Of a DNA stretch of 64,000 bases, positions 37,478 through 47,421 are shown one piece after another. The stretch is from positions 1 to 64,000 of the forward strand of contig PTJY01000003.1 of NCBI GenBank assembly GCA_002937505.1, read 5' to 3'. The first letter of the stretch is position 1, and every line of letters starts with the position of its first letter. The position numbers were made by a program, and so were the translations under genes. This DNA is from Alphaproteobacteria bacterium MarineAlpha12_Bin1 (lineage in GTDB: Bacteria > Pseudomonadota > Alphaproteobacteria > UBA6615). A model generated the notes under the pieces. The model made no database searches. It saw only the letters and a list, made by a program, of their open reading frames with translations, and was not told where the DNA came from.

Positions 37478-40171
37478 TTAATTAGAAATTCTAGACAAAG
37501 CCTTCATCAGCTTTTTTCTAGCAACCTCAGAGACTGAACGTCTCTCTTTTTGCAATTCAATGACATTTTCAGGAGCCTTACTCATAAAATTATCATCACT
37601 AAGTTTCTTGTCCAGGCTAGCGATGTTTAATTCATGTTTATCTATTTCTTTTCTAAGTCTTTCTTTTTCTTGGCTAAAATCAATAAGACCTGAAACATTT
37701 ACAAACGCGGTAGCCTCTTGAATTACAAATTGCACACACTCTTTAGCTACAAACTCTGAATTATCTTGATCAGACACCAAAGTCACGGCTGTCTCCAGAT
37801 TGGCCAATCGAGTAATTTGATTTAAATTTTTATTTAGCTCATCCAAATGCTTATCATTCAAGTCAACCATGTAAACAGGTACTTTTGCTGCTGGTGGAAC
37901 ATTAAGCTCACTCCTAACTGTTCTTATTTCAGTGATCAAATCAATAACCCACTCCATTTCTGAAGCTGCAGAATCATAATGGAACAATAAATCTTCAGGC
38001 CAATCAGAAGTAATTAGTAGCTCACCATTTCCAAAATGCTCCCACAACTCTTCTGTAATAAATGGCATTATTGGATGAAGAAGTCTGAGAATTATATTCA
38101 AAACCCAGGCTGTAGTAGTTCGTGTTTCAAGTTTGTCTTGTTCAGTATCCCCTTGAAGAACTGATTTAGCAAACTCAAGATACCAATCACAGAAAGTATG
38201 CCAAACAAAATGGTACAAGCTGTTCGCGGCTTGATCAAACTTATAAGCTTCAAGAGAGTTTGTAGTTAGTTGTGCAGTTTTAGAAACTTCTGCAATAATC
38301 CATTTATTGATTGTTAAATCACAGGATAGGGGATCAAAACTTTCATTTGAGAGAACGCAGCCATTAATTTCACAAAACCTCGATGCGTTCCAAAGCTTCG
38401 TTCCAAAATTTCGATAACCAGCAACCCTCTGCTCTGAAAGCTTTATGTCTCGCCCCATCGCTGCCATAGCTGTTAGAGTAAATCGCAAAGCATCAGCTCC
38501 ATATTCATCGACTAATTCTAAGGGATCAATAACATTACCCTTAGACTTAGACATTTTTTGTCCTTTTTCATCTCGAACAAGTGCGTGAATATAAACTGTG
38601 TGGAATGGCACCTCGCCCATAAATTCAAGCCCCATCATCATCATTCTCGCCACCCAAAAAAAGATAATGTCAAAACCTGTAACAAGAACATCTGTTGGGT
38701 AGTACCTTGTTAGCTCAGGTGTGTTCTCAGGCCACCCTAAGGTTGAAAATGGCCACAAAGCAGATGAGAACCAAGTGTCAAGTACGTCTTCATCTCTCAC
38801 TAAAGATACGTATTTACCATACTTGGTTTTTGCAGCTTCTAAAGCATCCTCTTCGTTCAACTCTACATAAATTTCGCCTTCAGGCCCATACCAAGCAGGA
38901 ATTTGGTGTCCCCACCAGAGTTGACGAGATATACACCAAGGTTGAATATTTCTAAGCCACTCAAAATATGTCTTGGACCAGCTTTCAGGAACAAACTTAG
39001 TTTTACCCTGTTCAACAGCCTCTATTGCTGGTTTTGCAAGTGTTGCTGCATCAACATACCATTGGTCTGTTAACCATGGCTCGATTACTACGTCTGAACG
39101 ATCTCCATAAGGTACAGTATGTTCATAAGCATCAATTTTTTCTAATAAACCTAGTGCATCAATATCTGAAACAATTCTTTTTCTGGCCTCAAAACGATCC
39201 ATGCCTCTATAAATTTCTGGTGCGTTATCATTAATTCTACCACTCGCATCAAAGATATTAATCTGTTCAAGGTTATGACGACGACCCACTTCAAAATCAT
39301 TAAAATCATGAGCGGGAGTTATTTTAACTGCACCAGATCCTTGCTCTGGATCTGCATACTCATCTGCCACTATTTTAATTGTGCGACCGACTAAAGGTAA
39401 AACAACATTTTTACCAACTAGATCAAAATATCGTTTATCATCTGGATGCACTGCAACACCTGTATCACCCAACATTGTCTCAGGACGAGTTGTTGCAACA
39501 GTTACAAATCTATCAGGTTGATCTTCTATTGGGTAACGAAAATACCACAAATTCCCATCGATTGATTTCTGTACTACCTCTAAGTCTGAAACAGCAGTAT
39601 GTAATTTAGGATCCCAGTTTACTAATCGTTGATCCTTATAGATTAATCCTTTTTTATATAGGTCAACAAATACTTTTAGAACAGCCTTTGAAAGGCCTTC
39701 ATCCATCGTAAACCTTTCTCGACTCCAATCACAAGAAGAACCAAGACGCTTTAACTGCTCAATAATAGTACCACCAGATTCCTCTTTCCACTCCCAAACC
39801 TTCTCTAGAAACTCAGCTCTACCAAGTTTTGGGTTATCTGTTTCAATATTATCTATTCTTCTTTCTAGTTCGATCCCTTTATCTGAAAGCTGTCGTTCGA
39901 CAACCATTTGCGTCGCAATACCAGCATGATCTGTTCCAGGCTGCCATAGAACATCAAGACCACGCATTCGTTTATAGCGAATCAGGACATCTTGCAGTGT
40001 GTTATTTAAGGCATGCCCCATATGTAAGCTGCCCGTCACATTTGGTGGAGGAATAACAATGGCATAGGATTCCTGATCTGGACGTCTGCCAGCAGAAAAA
40101 GATTTGCTCGATTCCCAAAGATCGTAATGCTTTGATTCGATTTTAGCCGGCTGATAGGTCTTTTCAAACAT
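37478..40171 (-). CDS. valS: Valyl-tRNA synthetase
   Basis: Class I synthetase, 897 residues. HIGH motif PNVTGSLHMGHAL near residue 40, editing domain in the middle (TTRPETMLGDTGVAVHP), KMSKS motif QKMSKSKGNV near residue 520, and a C-terminal coiled coil (KERLRKEIDKHELNIASLDKKL) that touches the tRNA corner. Complete and unremarkable. It follows popZ at 123 bp. Confidence 0.98.
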   Translation of the reverse strand: MFEKTYQPAKIESKHYDLWESSKSFSAGRRPDQESYAIVIPPPNVTGSLHMGHALNNTLQDVLIRYKRMRGLDVLWQPGTDHAGIATQMVVERQLSDKGIELERRIDNIETDNPKLGRAEFLEKVWEWKEESGGTIIEQLKRLGSSCDWSRERFTMDEGLSKAVLKVFVDLYKKGLIYKDQRLVNWDPKLHTAVSDLEVVQKSIDGNLWYFRYPIEDQPDRFVTVATTRPETMLGDTGVAVHPDDKRYFDLVGKNVVLPLVGRTIKIVADEYADPEQGSGAVKITPAHDFNDFEVGRRHNLEQINIFDASGRINDNAPEIYRGMDRFEARKRIVSDIDALGLLEKIDAYEHTVPYGDRSDVVIEPWLTDQWYVDAATLAKPAIEAVEQGKTKFVPESWSKTYFEWLRNIQPWCISRQLWWGHQIPAWYGPEGEIYVELNEEDALEAAKTKYGKYVSLVRDEDVLDTWFSSALWPFSTLGWPENTPELTRYYPTDVLVTGFDIIFFWVARMMMMGLEFMGEVPFHTVYIHALVRDEKGQKMSKSKGNVIDPLELVDEYGADALRFTLTAMAAMGRDIKLSEQRVAGYRNFGTKLWNASRFCEINGCVLSNESFDPLSCDLTINKWIIAEVSKTAQLTTNSLEAYKFDQAANSLYHFVWHTFCDWYLEFAKSVLQGDTEQDKLETRTTTAWVLNIILRLLHPIMPFITEELWEHFGNGELLITSDWPEDLLFHYDSAASEMEWVIDLITEIRTVRSELNVPPAAKVPVYMVDLNDKHLDELNKNLNQITRLANLETAVTLVSDQDNSEFVAKECVQFVIQEATAFVNVSGLIDFSQEKERLRKEIDKHELNIASLDKKLSDDNFMSKAPENVIELQKERRSVSEVARKKLMKALSRISN

Positions 40172-40294
40172 TTCACATCACATCAAAAAAGTTATTACGT
40201 TCTCTATAAATATTAAGACATAAAAAATAGAGGCTAGGTTTTACTGAATTCATTTATTAAATTGAATAATAAAAATGGCAGAGATTACAATCTT

Positions 40295-40819
40295 TTACTT
40301 AGATGATACAGTAGTTAAGCGTTTAATTTCATCACGCACCATTTGATCTACAATAGTGGGCAAATTATTATCTAGCCACTCTTTTACCAGTGGTCTCAAC
40401 AATTTAATGGTTAACGAATCCAACTTTTGATTGAAGGCATTCGCTTCTAAATCATTTAAATTTGTAAGCAATGCAGTAATAGAATCGTTGCTTCGCTTTA
40501 GGATCTCGTTAGATAAAAACGTTTCTTCATTTTCAAAACCTAAATCACGATCAGTTGTTTCTTTATTAATATTAATTCCATCTTCAATCGACTTTGCTTC
40601 ATTTGGGGTACTTGCAACCTGATCTAAAACGGTCTTCTGATCTATTAATTGAGTTAGAACCAACACCTCATCTTCATTAGCATCGCCATCCGTGTTTGTT
40701 TCTGGTTCTTCTATAGTAGTGTCTGATCTACTTACTCCATCTTCTGAAATAATTTTGCGAATTGATGAAAGTATTTCATCCATTGATTGTTCTTGTAAGT
40801 CAGTCTTTCTATCGCTCAT
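40295..40819 (-). CDS. PopZ-like polar organising protein (DUF2497)
   Basis: 174 residues in three parts as in PopZ: an N-terminal helix SMDEILSSIRKIISEDG, a long acidic linker rich in Glu/Asp/Thr, and C-terminal helices LRPLVKEWLDNNLPTIVDQMVRDEIKRLT that drive self-assembly. In Caulobacter, PopZ forms a polar hub anchoring the ParB-parS complex. The location between tolC and valS is conserved in Alphaproteobacteria and supports the call. Confidence 0.9.
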   Translation of the reverse strand: MSDRKTDLQEQSMDEILSSIRKIISEDGVSRSDTTIEEPETNTDGDANEDEVLVLTQLIDQKTVLDQVASTPNEAKSIEDGININKETTDRDLGFENEETFLSNEILKRSNDSITALLTNLNDLEANAFNQKLDSLTIKLLRPLVKEWLDNNLPTIVDQMVRDEIKRLTTVSSK

Positions 40820-40872
40820 TAGATTACTTATTACAGTTGAATTAGTTTAGGGCTTAACTATTAAAGTTTTGT

Positions 40873-42252
40873 CTACTCAATAAATATAGTTCTGCCAAAG
40901 AGCTTATTCCTAATTTTTTCTAGGTGCTCAGAAGGATCATATATATCTACCCCTAGTCCCAAGTCATCGGCGGTCAACTTACCGGTGACTGACAAAATAG
41001 AAAAGCCACTTACAATCAACACTCTCTTGGCATTCTCTAGTTTTACTCTAGAGTCCAATAATTCCTGTTCAGCATCTAGAACGTCTAAAACTGTCCGGGA
41101 ACCAACTTTAGATTCCTGCTCAACACCTTCAAAAGCTACTTCTTGGGCCCTAACCGCGGCCTCAAATGAAGTAATTCTTGCCTGCGCAACCATAAAGTTT
41201 TCCCAGGCGTCACGTGCCTTGTTTTCGATAAAACGTCTGGAAACAGCTAACTCTGACAGCCTTCTGCTTGCCGTCTGTTTCGCTTCTCGAATAAATGAAT
41301 ATTCTGCGCCTGATTGAAAAATAGGAACAGAAAACCTTGCTCTCAAAGTCGATTTTGTATCTTGGTTCCCCGAACTTATTATGTCTTTTTCTCTAGCTAA
41401 AATCGCATCAACTGCTACGGTTGGCAGTAAATGTCCTTTAGCAACTTTTATGGCATCTCTGGCTGCACGCTCATTAAACTCTGCTGTCACAATTTGAGGA
41501 TTATTATTTAAAGCTAATGCCACGGTGTCAGAAACAGATCTCGGCAGGTTATCTGGTAATGTAGGCTGGTTAAGTGACAAAGGACTACTTCCCGTTAACT
41601 TATGTAATGCAGCTCTAGATTTCCGAACATTCGCAAACGCTGAAGCCTTATCAGCTATTGCTCTGGCCAACCGGCTTTCACCTTGTGCTACGTCTGTACG
41701 AGTCAACTCCCCCACCTCAAAACGATCTCGTACTGCTTGCAATTGCTGCTTTATAACAACTACATTCTTATTTTGTAGATCCAAAACTGCGTCATCACGA
41801 AGTACCGTTACAAAAGTATCCACCACTTCCAGGAATAGGCTTTGTTCAGTATCAATTAAACCACTACGTGCCGCGGCCACCTTACTCTCAGCTATATTAA
41901 GTTCAGCTTGAGTTCGAAAACCTCGAAAAAGATTCTGCGAAATGGCCAAGTCAATGCTCTGTGGGCGGTTACTGATGTCTGTAGAAGCACCAGAGCCGTA
42001 CTTACGGCTTATTTTTCTATGCCCATAATTTCCGCTAACTCTAATTTCTGGACGCCATTTGGCCATTGCTTGAGAAACCTTTTCGTCGATAGCTCGAACT
42101 TTTGATCTCTCTGCAATTAATTTAGGGTTACTATTGTATGCCTTCACTAGAGATTCATTAAGGGTTTCAGCTAAAACTCTATCAACCAAACCTCCTATAA
42201 GTGAGACTGAGGATATGAGACTAAAAATCAGAATAATTCTGCTTATTATCAT
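40873..42252 (-). CDS. tolC: TolC family outer membrane efflux protein
   Basis: Outer membrane channel of type I secretion and drug efflux. Two OEP repeats of about 200 residues each are seen (LNESLVKAYNSNPKL…; then SVSDTVALALNNNPQIV…), with RTVLDVLDAEQELLDSRVKLENAKR as the family end motif. The N-terminal hydrophobic segment MIISRIILIFSLISSVSLIGG is a signal peptide. The track starts at GTG 42267; ATG 42252 gives a cleaner signal peptide. No inner membrane partner is adjacent. Confidence 0.93.
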   Translation of the reverse strand: MIISRIILIFSLISSVSLIGGLVDRVLAETLNESLVKAYNSNPKLIAERSKVRAIDEKVSQAMAKWRPEIRVSGNYGHRKISRKYGSGASTDISNRPQSIDLAISQNLFRGFRTQAELNIAESKVAAARSGLIDTEQSLFLEVVDTFVTVLRDDAVLDLQNKNVVVIKQQLQAVRDRFEVGELTRTDVAQGESRLARAIADKASAFANVRKSRAALHKLTGSSPLSLNQPTLPDNLPRSVSDTVALALNNNPQIVTAEFNERAARDAIKVAKGHLLPTVAVDAILAREKDIISSGNQDTKSTLRARFSVPIFQSGAEYSFIREAKQTASRRLSELAVSRRFIENKARDAWENFMVAQARITSFEAAVRAQEVAFEGVEQESKVGSRTVLDVLDAEQELLDSRVKLENAKRVLIVSGFSILSVTGKLTADDLGLGVDIYDPSEHLEKIRNKLFGRTIFIE

Positions 42253-42331
42253 TTTAAGGTTATCCACTCATAAATTTACCAAATAGGTAGAACAATACAC
42301 TCTAATTACTCTAAATATACTTACTTGTTTC

Positions 42332-42994
42332 TCAAAATGTAAAAGTTTCTTCTTTTTCAAGGCCTGGAAGCATTTGTGTCCCTGCATCAAAAAGAGGTCG
42401 ACTAGACAGTATACCATCTCCACGAACAAATATGTATGCTCTGCCCAAAACACCCACATCACTATTGCCTATAACAGCTGCAAGCTTACCATCTAAAATA
42501 AGCTCATTTGCTATTTTAGGTGGAACCTCAGAAATTGCACCACTTATTAATATAGCATCATAAGGTGACTCAGCTGTATACCCCTCATCAAGTGGGGCCT
42601 CTACAACAGCAACATTATCGATTGCCAACTCATTAATAGCATCCGAAGCAAATGTTATCAAAGCAGGATCGCTCTCAATGGCTACCACCGAACCAACCAG
42701 CTTACCGAGGAGAGCAGCATCATAACCAGTAGCACAACCTACGTTTAGAACAGAGTTTTTAGAGCTGAGATCTAATTCCTGCAATAATCGGGCTAAAACT
42801 ATAGGTTCCATAAGAAACCTTCCAGGAGAGACTTCTATATCTTCATCTATGTAAGCCATTGCCTTTTTATTTTCTGGGACAAAACGTTCTCGTGGAATAA
42901 CCGACATAGCCTCCAATATAAATTGGTCAGTCACTCGGGTGGGTCTGAGCTGATTGTCTACCATATTGCGTCTTGCAGAACTGAATTCACTCAT
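42332..42994 (-). CDS. Pcm-like SAM methyltransferase upstream of tolC
   Basis: 220-residue relative of protein-L-isoaspartate methyltransferase: RRNMVDNQLRPTRVTDQFILEAM and PRERFVPENKKAMAYIDEDI match the N-terminal block of the Pcm family, and LNVGCATGYDAALLGKLVG is the SAM-binding loop. The SPGRFLMEPIVLARLLQELDL block replaces the TLSQPYIVA of true Pcm, so activity on isoaspartate is uncertain. The position before tolC is typical of Alphaproteobacteria. It is clearly distinct from the pcm at 22656. Confidence 0.88.
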   Translation of the reverse strand: MSEFSSARRNMVDNQLRPTRVTDQFILEAMSVIPRERFVPENKKAMAYIDEDIEVSPGRFLMEPIVLARLLQELDLSSKNSVLNVGCATGYDAALLGKLVGSVVAIESDPALITFASDAINELAIDNVAVVEAPLDEGYTAESPYDAILISGAISEVPPKIANELILDGKLAAVIGNSDVGVLGRAYIFVRGDGILSSRPLFDAGTQMLPGLEKEETFTF

Positions 42995-43229
42995 ATTATT
43001 GAACCTTTTAATCGATCAACATAAAGTTTTACTATAAATAGATAAAATTATGAATTTATAGAGATAGGCCTAACTAATAACAATTGGTTATCTTTTATTT
43101 ATAATTAACGTATTGGACTATAAAGCATTAAGTAGTTTGACGCTTCTTACTAATGAAAAATAAATATAACCGATATAAACTTTTTAAATCCAATAAAATG
43201 CAAAAAATTTTATCGGCTAGGAAAATATT

Positions 43230-45026
43230 ATGAATAAATTGTCTAATGAAGACTCCAATTCAATTTCAAAGGGAGATTCCCAACACAGAATTGAAAAACG
43301 AGAAAATATGGTTATTGAGTGGAATGTACCGATAGAAATGGACGACGGAATAATATTGCGCGCAAACGTCTACAGGCCTGATTCTGACGGACTCTTTCCA
43401 GTCATTATGAGCCATGGACCCTATGGCAAAGATCTCGCTTGGCAGGAAGGGTACAGCACTTCATGGGAAATATTCTCAACTTCCCATCCTGAAGCAGTTT
43501 CTGGCTCTTCTAATATTCACCAGAGCTGGGAAACTGTCGATCCTGAAAAATGGGTTCCAGACGGCTATGTATGCATAAGAGTCGACAGTCGTGGCGCAGG
43601 TCGGTCCCCTGGTGTAATCGACTGCCGTAGTAGTAGGGAAACTGCTGATTTTTGCAGCTGTATAGAATGGGCTGGAGAACAAATATGGTCTAACGGAAAG
43701 GTCGGACTAACGGGGATTTCCTATTACGCCATTAATCAGTGGCAAGTTGCTGCATTAAAACCAAAATACTTAGCTGCTATGTGCGTATGGGAAGGTTCTG
43801 TAGACTACTATCGTGATGGAACTCACCATGGTGGTATTTTAAACACATTCCAAAGTAACTGGTATGACATGCAGATTAAGTCTGTGCAGCATGGATTAGG
43901 AGAGAATGGGCCTAAAAGTCGAGTGCATGGAGAATTAGTATGTGGGCCAGAAACTCTTAGTGAAAACGAATTAGAAAACAACAGAGTTGACCTAGGAGAT
44001 CGCCTGCAGACTCAAGAACTTATCAATGAATGGTATAATGAAAGAACGGCAGACTTATCCAAAGTAGAAACACCTCTTCTTTCTGCTGCAAGTTGGGGTG
44101 GGCAAGGGTTACACCCTAGAGGAAACTATATGGGCTTTTTGAATTCAAAATCAAAACACAAATGGCTGGAATGCCATGGTCTGGAGCATTGGACAGAATT
44201 CTATACTCCCTATGGCGTTGAGTTACAAAAAAAGTTTTTTGGACATTTTCTTAAAGGAGACGACACTGGATGGGTCAACCAGCCAACTGTACAGCTGAAA
44301 GTTAGACATTTAGATGAAAAATTTATAGTCCGTGGAGAAGATGAATGGCCAATAGCACGAACAGAATGGACTAAAGTTTATCTTGACCCTAATACGCTTT
44401 GCTTATCACATTCACCTTTAATTAAAAACTCATCTATAACATATAATGGTCTAAGTGATGGGATTACTTTCCTTCTTCCCCCTTGGAAGAAGGAAACTGA
44501 AATAACTGGCCCCTTGGCTGCAAAACTATTTGTGTCCTCTTCAACAATAGATGCTGATATATTTCTAGTTGTCCGATTGTTTTCACCCGACATGAAAGAA
44601 ATCGTTTTTCAAGGAACTTTAGATCCACATACACCTATAGCCAACGGTTGGTTGAGGGCATCTCATAGAAAACTTGATCCAGAAAAGTCGACTTTCTGGC
44701 AGCCTTATCACACACATGATGAAAAACAACCGTTAGCAGGTGGAAATATCTACGAGTTAGATATTGAAATATGGCCTACATGCATCGTAGTCCCTAGCGG
44801 TTATAGAATTGCGTTAAGTGTTAGAGGAAAAGACTACGTATATCCTTGCAGTACAAACCACCGACTATCCAATATGCGAAACAACTTTACTGGAGTTGGT
44901 CCTTTTCTACATGACGACCCAACTGACCGGCCCGAAGAGATTTTTAATGGAAAGGTGACCCTTCATTGTGGTCCTGATTTTCCTTCATCATTACTATTGC
45001 CCATAATACCCCAAAAAAATAGTTAA
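43230..45026 (+). CDS. CocE/NonD family serine hydrolase
   Basis: 598-residue Xaa-Pro dipeptidyl-peptidase-like hydrolase. The N-terminal alpha/beta domain has RANVYRPDSDGLFPVIMSHGPYGK, then RVDSRGAGRSPGV and the nucleophile elbow VGLTGISYYAINQW (Ser in GISY). A histidine block HGLEHWTEFY follows and the last 200 residues form the jelly-roll C-terminal domain (FLPPWKKETEITGPLAAKLFVSS). Substrates in this family range from acyl peptides to esters such as cocaine. It is followed by an MFS permease, suggesting an uptake-and-hydrolysis pair. Confidence 0.88.
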   Translation: MNKLSNEDSNSISKGDSQHRIEKRENMVIEWNVPIEMDDGIILRANVYRPDSDGLFPVIMSHGPYGKDLAWQEGYSTSWEIFSTSHPEAVSGSSNIHQSWETVDPEKWVPDGYVCIRVDSRGAGRSPGVIDCRSSRETADFCSCIEWAGEQIWSNGKVGLTGISYYAINQWQVAALKPKYLAAMCVWEGSVDYYRDGTHHGGILNTFQSNWYDMQIKSVQHGLGENGPKSRVHGELVCGPETLSENELENNRVDLGDRLQTQELINEWYNERTADLSKVETPLLSAASWGGQGLHPRGNYMGFLNSKSKHKWLECHGLEHWTEFYTPYGVELQKKFFGHFLKGDDTGWVNQPTVQLKVRHLDEKFIVRGEDEWPIARTEWTKVYLDPNTLCLSHSPLIKNSSITYNGLSDGITFLLPPWKKETEITGPLAAKLFVSSSTIDADIFLVVRLFSPDMKEIVFQGTLDPHTPIANGWLRASHRKLDPEKSTFWQPYHTHDEKQPLAGGNIYELDIEIWPTCIVVPSGYRIALSVRGKDYVYPCSTNHRLSNMRNNFTGVGPFLHDDPTDRPEEIFNGKVTLHCGPDFPSSLLLPIIPQKNS

Positions 45027-45058
45027 CATAGTTTAATAGACATAAAAAGGATTCTGCT

Positions 45059-46207
45059 ATTTTTCCTTACTCGTTACGCTATTCCACGTTTTATGGTGCT
45101 TTCTTTCTGACTGCGGGAATTTTGATGCCCTTTTGGCCTCTGTGGTTGGAGAATAGGGGCCTAGATTCTCTGCAAATAGGATTATTATTAGCATTAGGTC
45201 CATGGGTGCGCACTATAACCAACCCAGTCATAGCTAACATCTCAGATCGTAGTGGTAAATCTAAAAAAGTACTTATGATTCTATCAATTCTAAGTATCTG
45301 CGCGTTTTTATGTTTCTTTTTAGCACAAACTTTCTGGACAATTTTATTTATCAGTATTTTCGCGGCTATTACTTTTCCTGTAATGCTTCCGATAGCCGAA
45401 AGCCGAGTTATGACTTCTGTTCTAAATCAGCATCTTGACTATGGAAGAATACGACTTTGGGGTTCAATCACCTTCATATTAGGAACCATATTAACAGGGC
45501 AATTACTCGATTACTTCAATCCAAATTTAATTTTAATATTAGTTATGGCAGCTCTATTAATAACATTTTCATCAATTACAATTCTCCCAACAGAAAAAAA
45601 AGAAAAGTCAAAGTACGATTACAAGGATATTCCAAAATTATTGGTACAACCAAATTTTATGTTATTTGTGATATCTGCAAGTCTTCTACAAGCAAGTCAT
45701 GCAGTTTATAATGGTTTTTCAGCAATTCACTGGCTTTCATCGGGAATAAATGAATCAGTGATTGGTTTGCTTTGGGCCGAAGGTGTTTTGGCAGAGATTA
45801 TTCTTTTTTCATTAAGCGGTTTTTTTATAGCTCGTATTGGCCCACTAGGACTAATCTGCTTAGCAGGATGTGTTGGCGTAATTAGGTGGGTAATGTTAGG
45901 CCTTACTACAGACGTAAACTATTTACTTTTGGCGCAAGTGTTCCATGCCATAACATTTGGGGCAGTACATCTGGGATCAATGCACTTTATAGCAAGAAAC
46001 TCTCCCCCTTCACTATCAGCAACAGCACAAGGGGTTTACGCTTCCTGCAGTGGACTGATGATGGGGCTAACAATGATTTTAGCAGGTAGCCTTTTCGAAA
46101 ACATTGGTGGAAAGTCGTTTTACGCAATGTCTGCAATTAGTGCTTTGGGAGCAGTACTCTCAATATTTTTAATACTAAAGAATAAAAAACTTACTTCAAC
46201 ACTTTGA
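45059..46207 (+). CDS. MFS permease with probable ATT start
   Basis: Major facilitator, about 382 residues and 11-12 helices, resembling the HcaT/LacY-like family. The track starts at TTG 45122 (MMPFWPLWLENRGLDSLQIGLL), which cuts helix 1. The frame stays open upstream to a TAG at 45029 and encodes FPYSLRYSTFYGAFFLTAGIL, the normal first helix, yet contains no ATG, GTG or TTG. ATT at 45059 has AAGGA seven bases upstream and gives a complete N-terminus. It follows the CocE gene by 32 bp. Confidence 0.8.
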   Translation: MFPYSLRYSTFYGAFFLTAGILMPFWPLWLENRGLDSLQIGLLLALGPWVRTITNPVIANISDRSGKSKKVLMILSILSICAFLCFFLAQTFWTILFISIFAAITFPVMLPIAESRVMTSVLNQHLDYGRIRLWGSITFILGTILTGQLLDYFNPNLILILVMAALLITFSSITILPTEKKEKSKYDYKDIPKLLVQPNFMLFVISASLLQASHAVYNGFSAIHWLSSGINESVIGLLWAEGVLAEIILFSLSGFFIARIGPLGLICLAGCVGVIRWVMLGLTTDVNYLLLAQVFHAITFGAVHLGSMHFIARNSPPSLSATAQGVYASCSGLMMGLTMILAGSLFENIGGKSFYAMSAISALGAVLSIFLILKNKKLTSTL

Positions 46208-46236
46208 TTGCAATTGACTTATGCTGGAATCTACTT

Positions 46237-46929
46237 CTATTCATCCAGCCAAGCTACTGCCCGGATTGGCGCACCAGTACCGCCTCGTATTTTAATCGGA
46301 AAACCAATAAATTTGAAACGCCCTTTGCCGACTAGTTTCTCTAAATTCACTAGTCCCTCAACATGAGTAAACCCTAGGTCACGGCAAACATGATGAACTT
46401 CAAAGTTATGTCTACCAGGTCTCCCTGGACTAACAGCCTCTACTCCGAACATGTTAATTTCTTTTTCACCAAGCCAAGTCGCAGATTCCTTAGTTAGGCC
46501 GGGAAAATCAGTTAAGTAACCGGGAGTTCCATAGCAACGATTATAAAAGTTCATATGCAATAAAACCATATCTTTCGGAAGTATCTCTACCTGCGCTGCT
46601 TCGACTGCCTCTTCCAAATCTTCTATAGAAATGTCTGATTTTAGAGGCTTAAATGACAAATCTAAACATACAGCTTCCGTAAAATAATTCTCCAGAGGAG
46701 TCTCATCTATCGATAATGCGTCAGGGCTGGCATCAAAATGACAAGGAGCGTCAACATGTGTACCAGCATGATCTCCGAGAGACAAATTTAGTGTTGCAGA
46801 GCTAAATTTATACCCATCTGCCTCTCTAACTTCATCATGATTACTAAACTCTGTAACTATTATAGAGGGGTGATTAACCAGTCTTGGCATTTTATGATAT
46901 ATATCACGGCTAAGATCTATCAATTGCAT
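46237..46929 (-). CDS. Cyclase family protein (kynurenine formamidase-like)
   Basis: 230-residue metal-dependent hydrolase of the cyclase/KynB family. The metal-binding motif DHAGTHVDAPCHFD (HxGTHxDxPxH) is clear near residue 53, and VSPGRPGRHNFEVHHVCRDLGFTHVEGL carries the C-terminal ligands. Family members cleave N-formylkynurenine, isatin or other amides and lactones. No tryptophan-pathway gene is adjacent, so kynurenine specificity is not supported. Convergent with the MFS gene at a 29-bp gap. Confidence 0.87.
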   Translation of the reverse strand: MQLIDLSRDIYHKMPRLVNHPSIIVTEFSNHDEVREADGYKFSSATLNLSLGDHAGTHVDAPCHFDASPDALSIDETPLENYFTEAVCLDLSFKPLKSDISIEDLEEAVEAAQVEILPKDMVLLHMNFYNRCYGTPGYLTDFPGLTKESATWLGEKEINMFGVEAVSPGRPGRHNFEVHHVCRDLGFTHVEGLVNLEKLVGKGRFKFIGFPIKIRGGTGAPIRAVAWLDE

Positions 46930-47177
46930 AGATTCCTCCCAAACTAGTAATTAAGTTAACTCAAAAAGATAAAAACATTAATACTATGGTTATACAACAA
47001 TCACTTCATCAGCCATAATTTAAATAACAAATTTATTGTATTATTTTTACAATATTTTAGCCACAAATAGTCAGACACTGACAAATAATATTAAATTACA
47101 AAACAATATGCCATTTACCGCATCAAACCAATCAAATATAAAACCCTCTTACTTTGTAACTAACTATTAACAAATGT

Positions 47178-47251
47178 GGCCCGGTGGCAGAGTGGTGATG
47201 TAGAGGACTGCAAATCCTTGTACGCCGGTTCGATTCCGGCCCGGGCCTCCA
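47178..47251 (+). tRNA. tRNA-Cys (GCA)
   Basis: GGCCCGG acceptor pairs with CCGGGCC; anticodon stem and loop AGGA-CTGCAAA-TCCT gives anticodon GCA; T arm GCCGG-TTCGATT-CCGGC; discriminator T and encoded CCA. 74 bases. All arms fold normally. It is followed by tRNA-Asn after 51 bases. Confidence 0.95.
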
Positions 47252-47302
47252 TTTAATGTATTGCGTGTAAGGTTATCTTTGTTATAAGTCTGTATATTGT
47301 AT

Positions 47303-47378
47303 TCCGGCGTAGCTCAGTTGGTAGAGCAAGCGACTGTTAATCGCTGGGTCGCAGGTTCGAGTCCTGCCGCCGGAGCCA
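47303..47378 (+). tRNA. tRNA-Asn (GTT)
   Basis: TCCGGCG acceptor pairs with CGCCGGA; D arm GCTC…GAGC; anticodon stem GCGA-CTGTTAA-TCGC gives anticodon GTT; T arm GCAGG-TTCGAGT-CCTGC; discriminator G and encoded CCA. 76 bases. Its loop has the normal seven bases, in contrast to the tRNA-Lys in this window. Confidence 0.96.
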
Positions 47379-47382
47379 TTCC

Positions 47383-47421
47383 AAAGAAAGCCGAGGAATT
47401 GAATTCCTTGGCTTTCTTTTG
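47383..47421 (+). terminator. Terminator after tRNA-Cys/tRNA-Asn
   Basis: AAAGAAAGCCGAGGAATT and AATTCCTTGGCTTTCTTT form an 18-bp stem with one G-U pair, followed by T residues, five bases after the tRNA-Asn CCA. It ends the two-tRNA transcript. Confidence 0.88.

Noticed and set aside
42268-42462. 64-codon minus-strand ORF overlapping the pcm-like gene before tolC
   Set aside because: Mostly an out-of-frame shadow of the methyltransferase gene with no ribosome site.
47178-47378. tRNA-Cys/tRNA-Asn as integration site of a mobile element
   Set aside because: No integrase, no repeated tRNA 3' end and no phage genes downstream.
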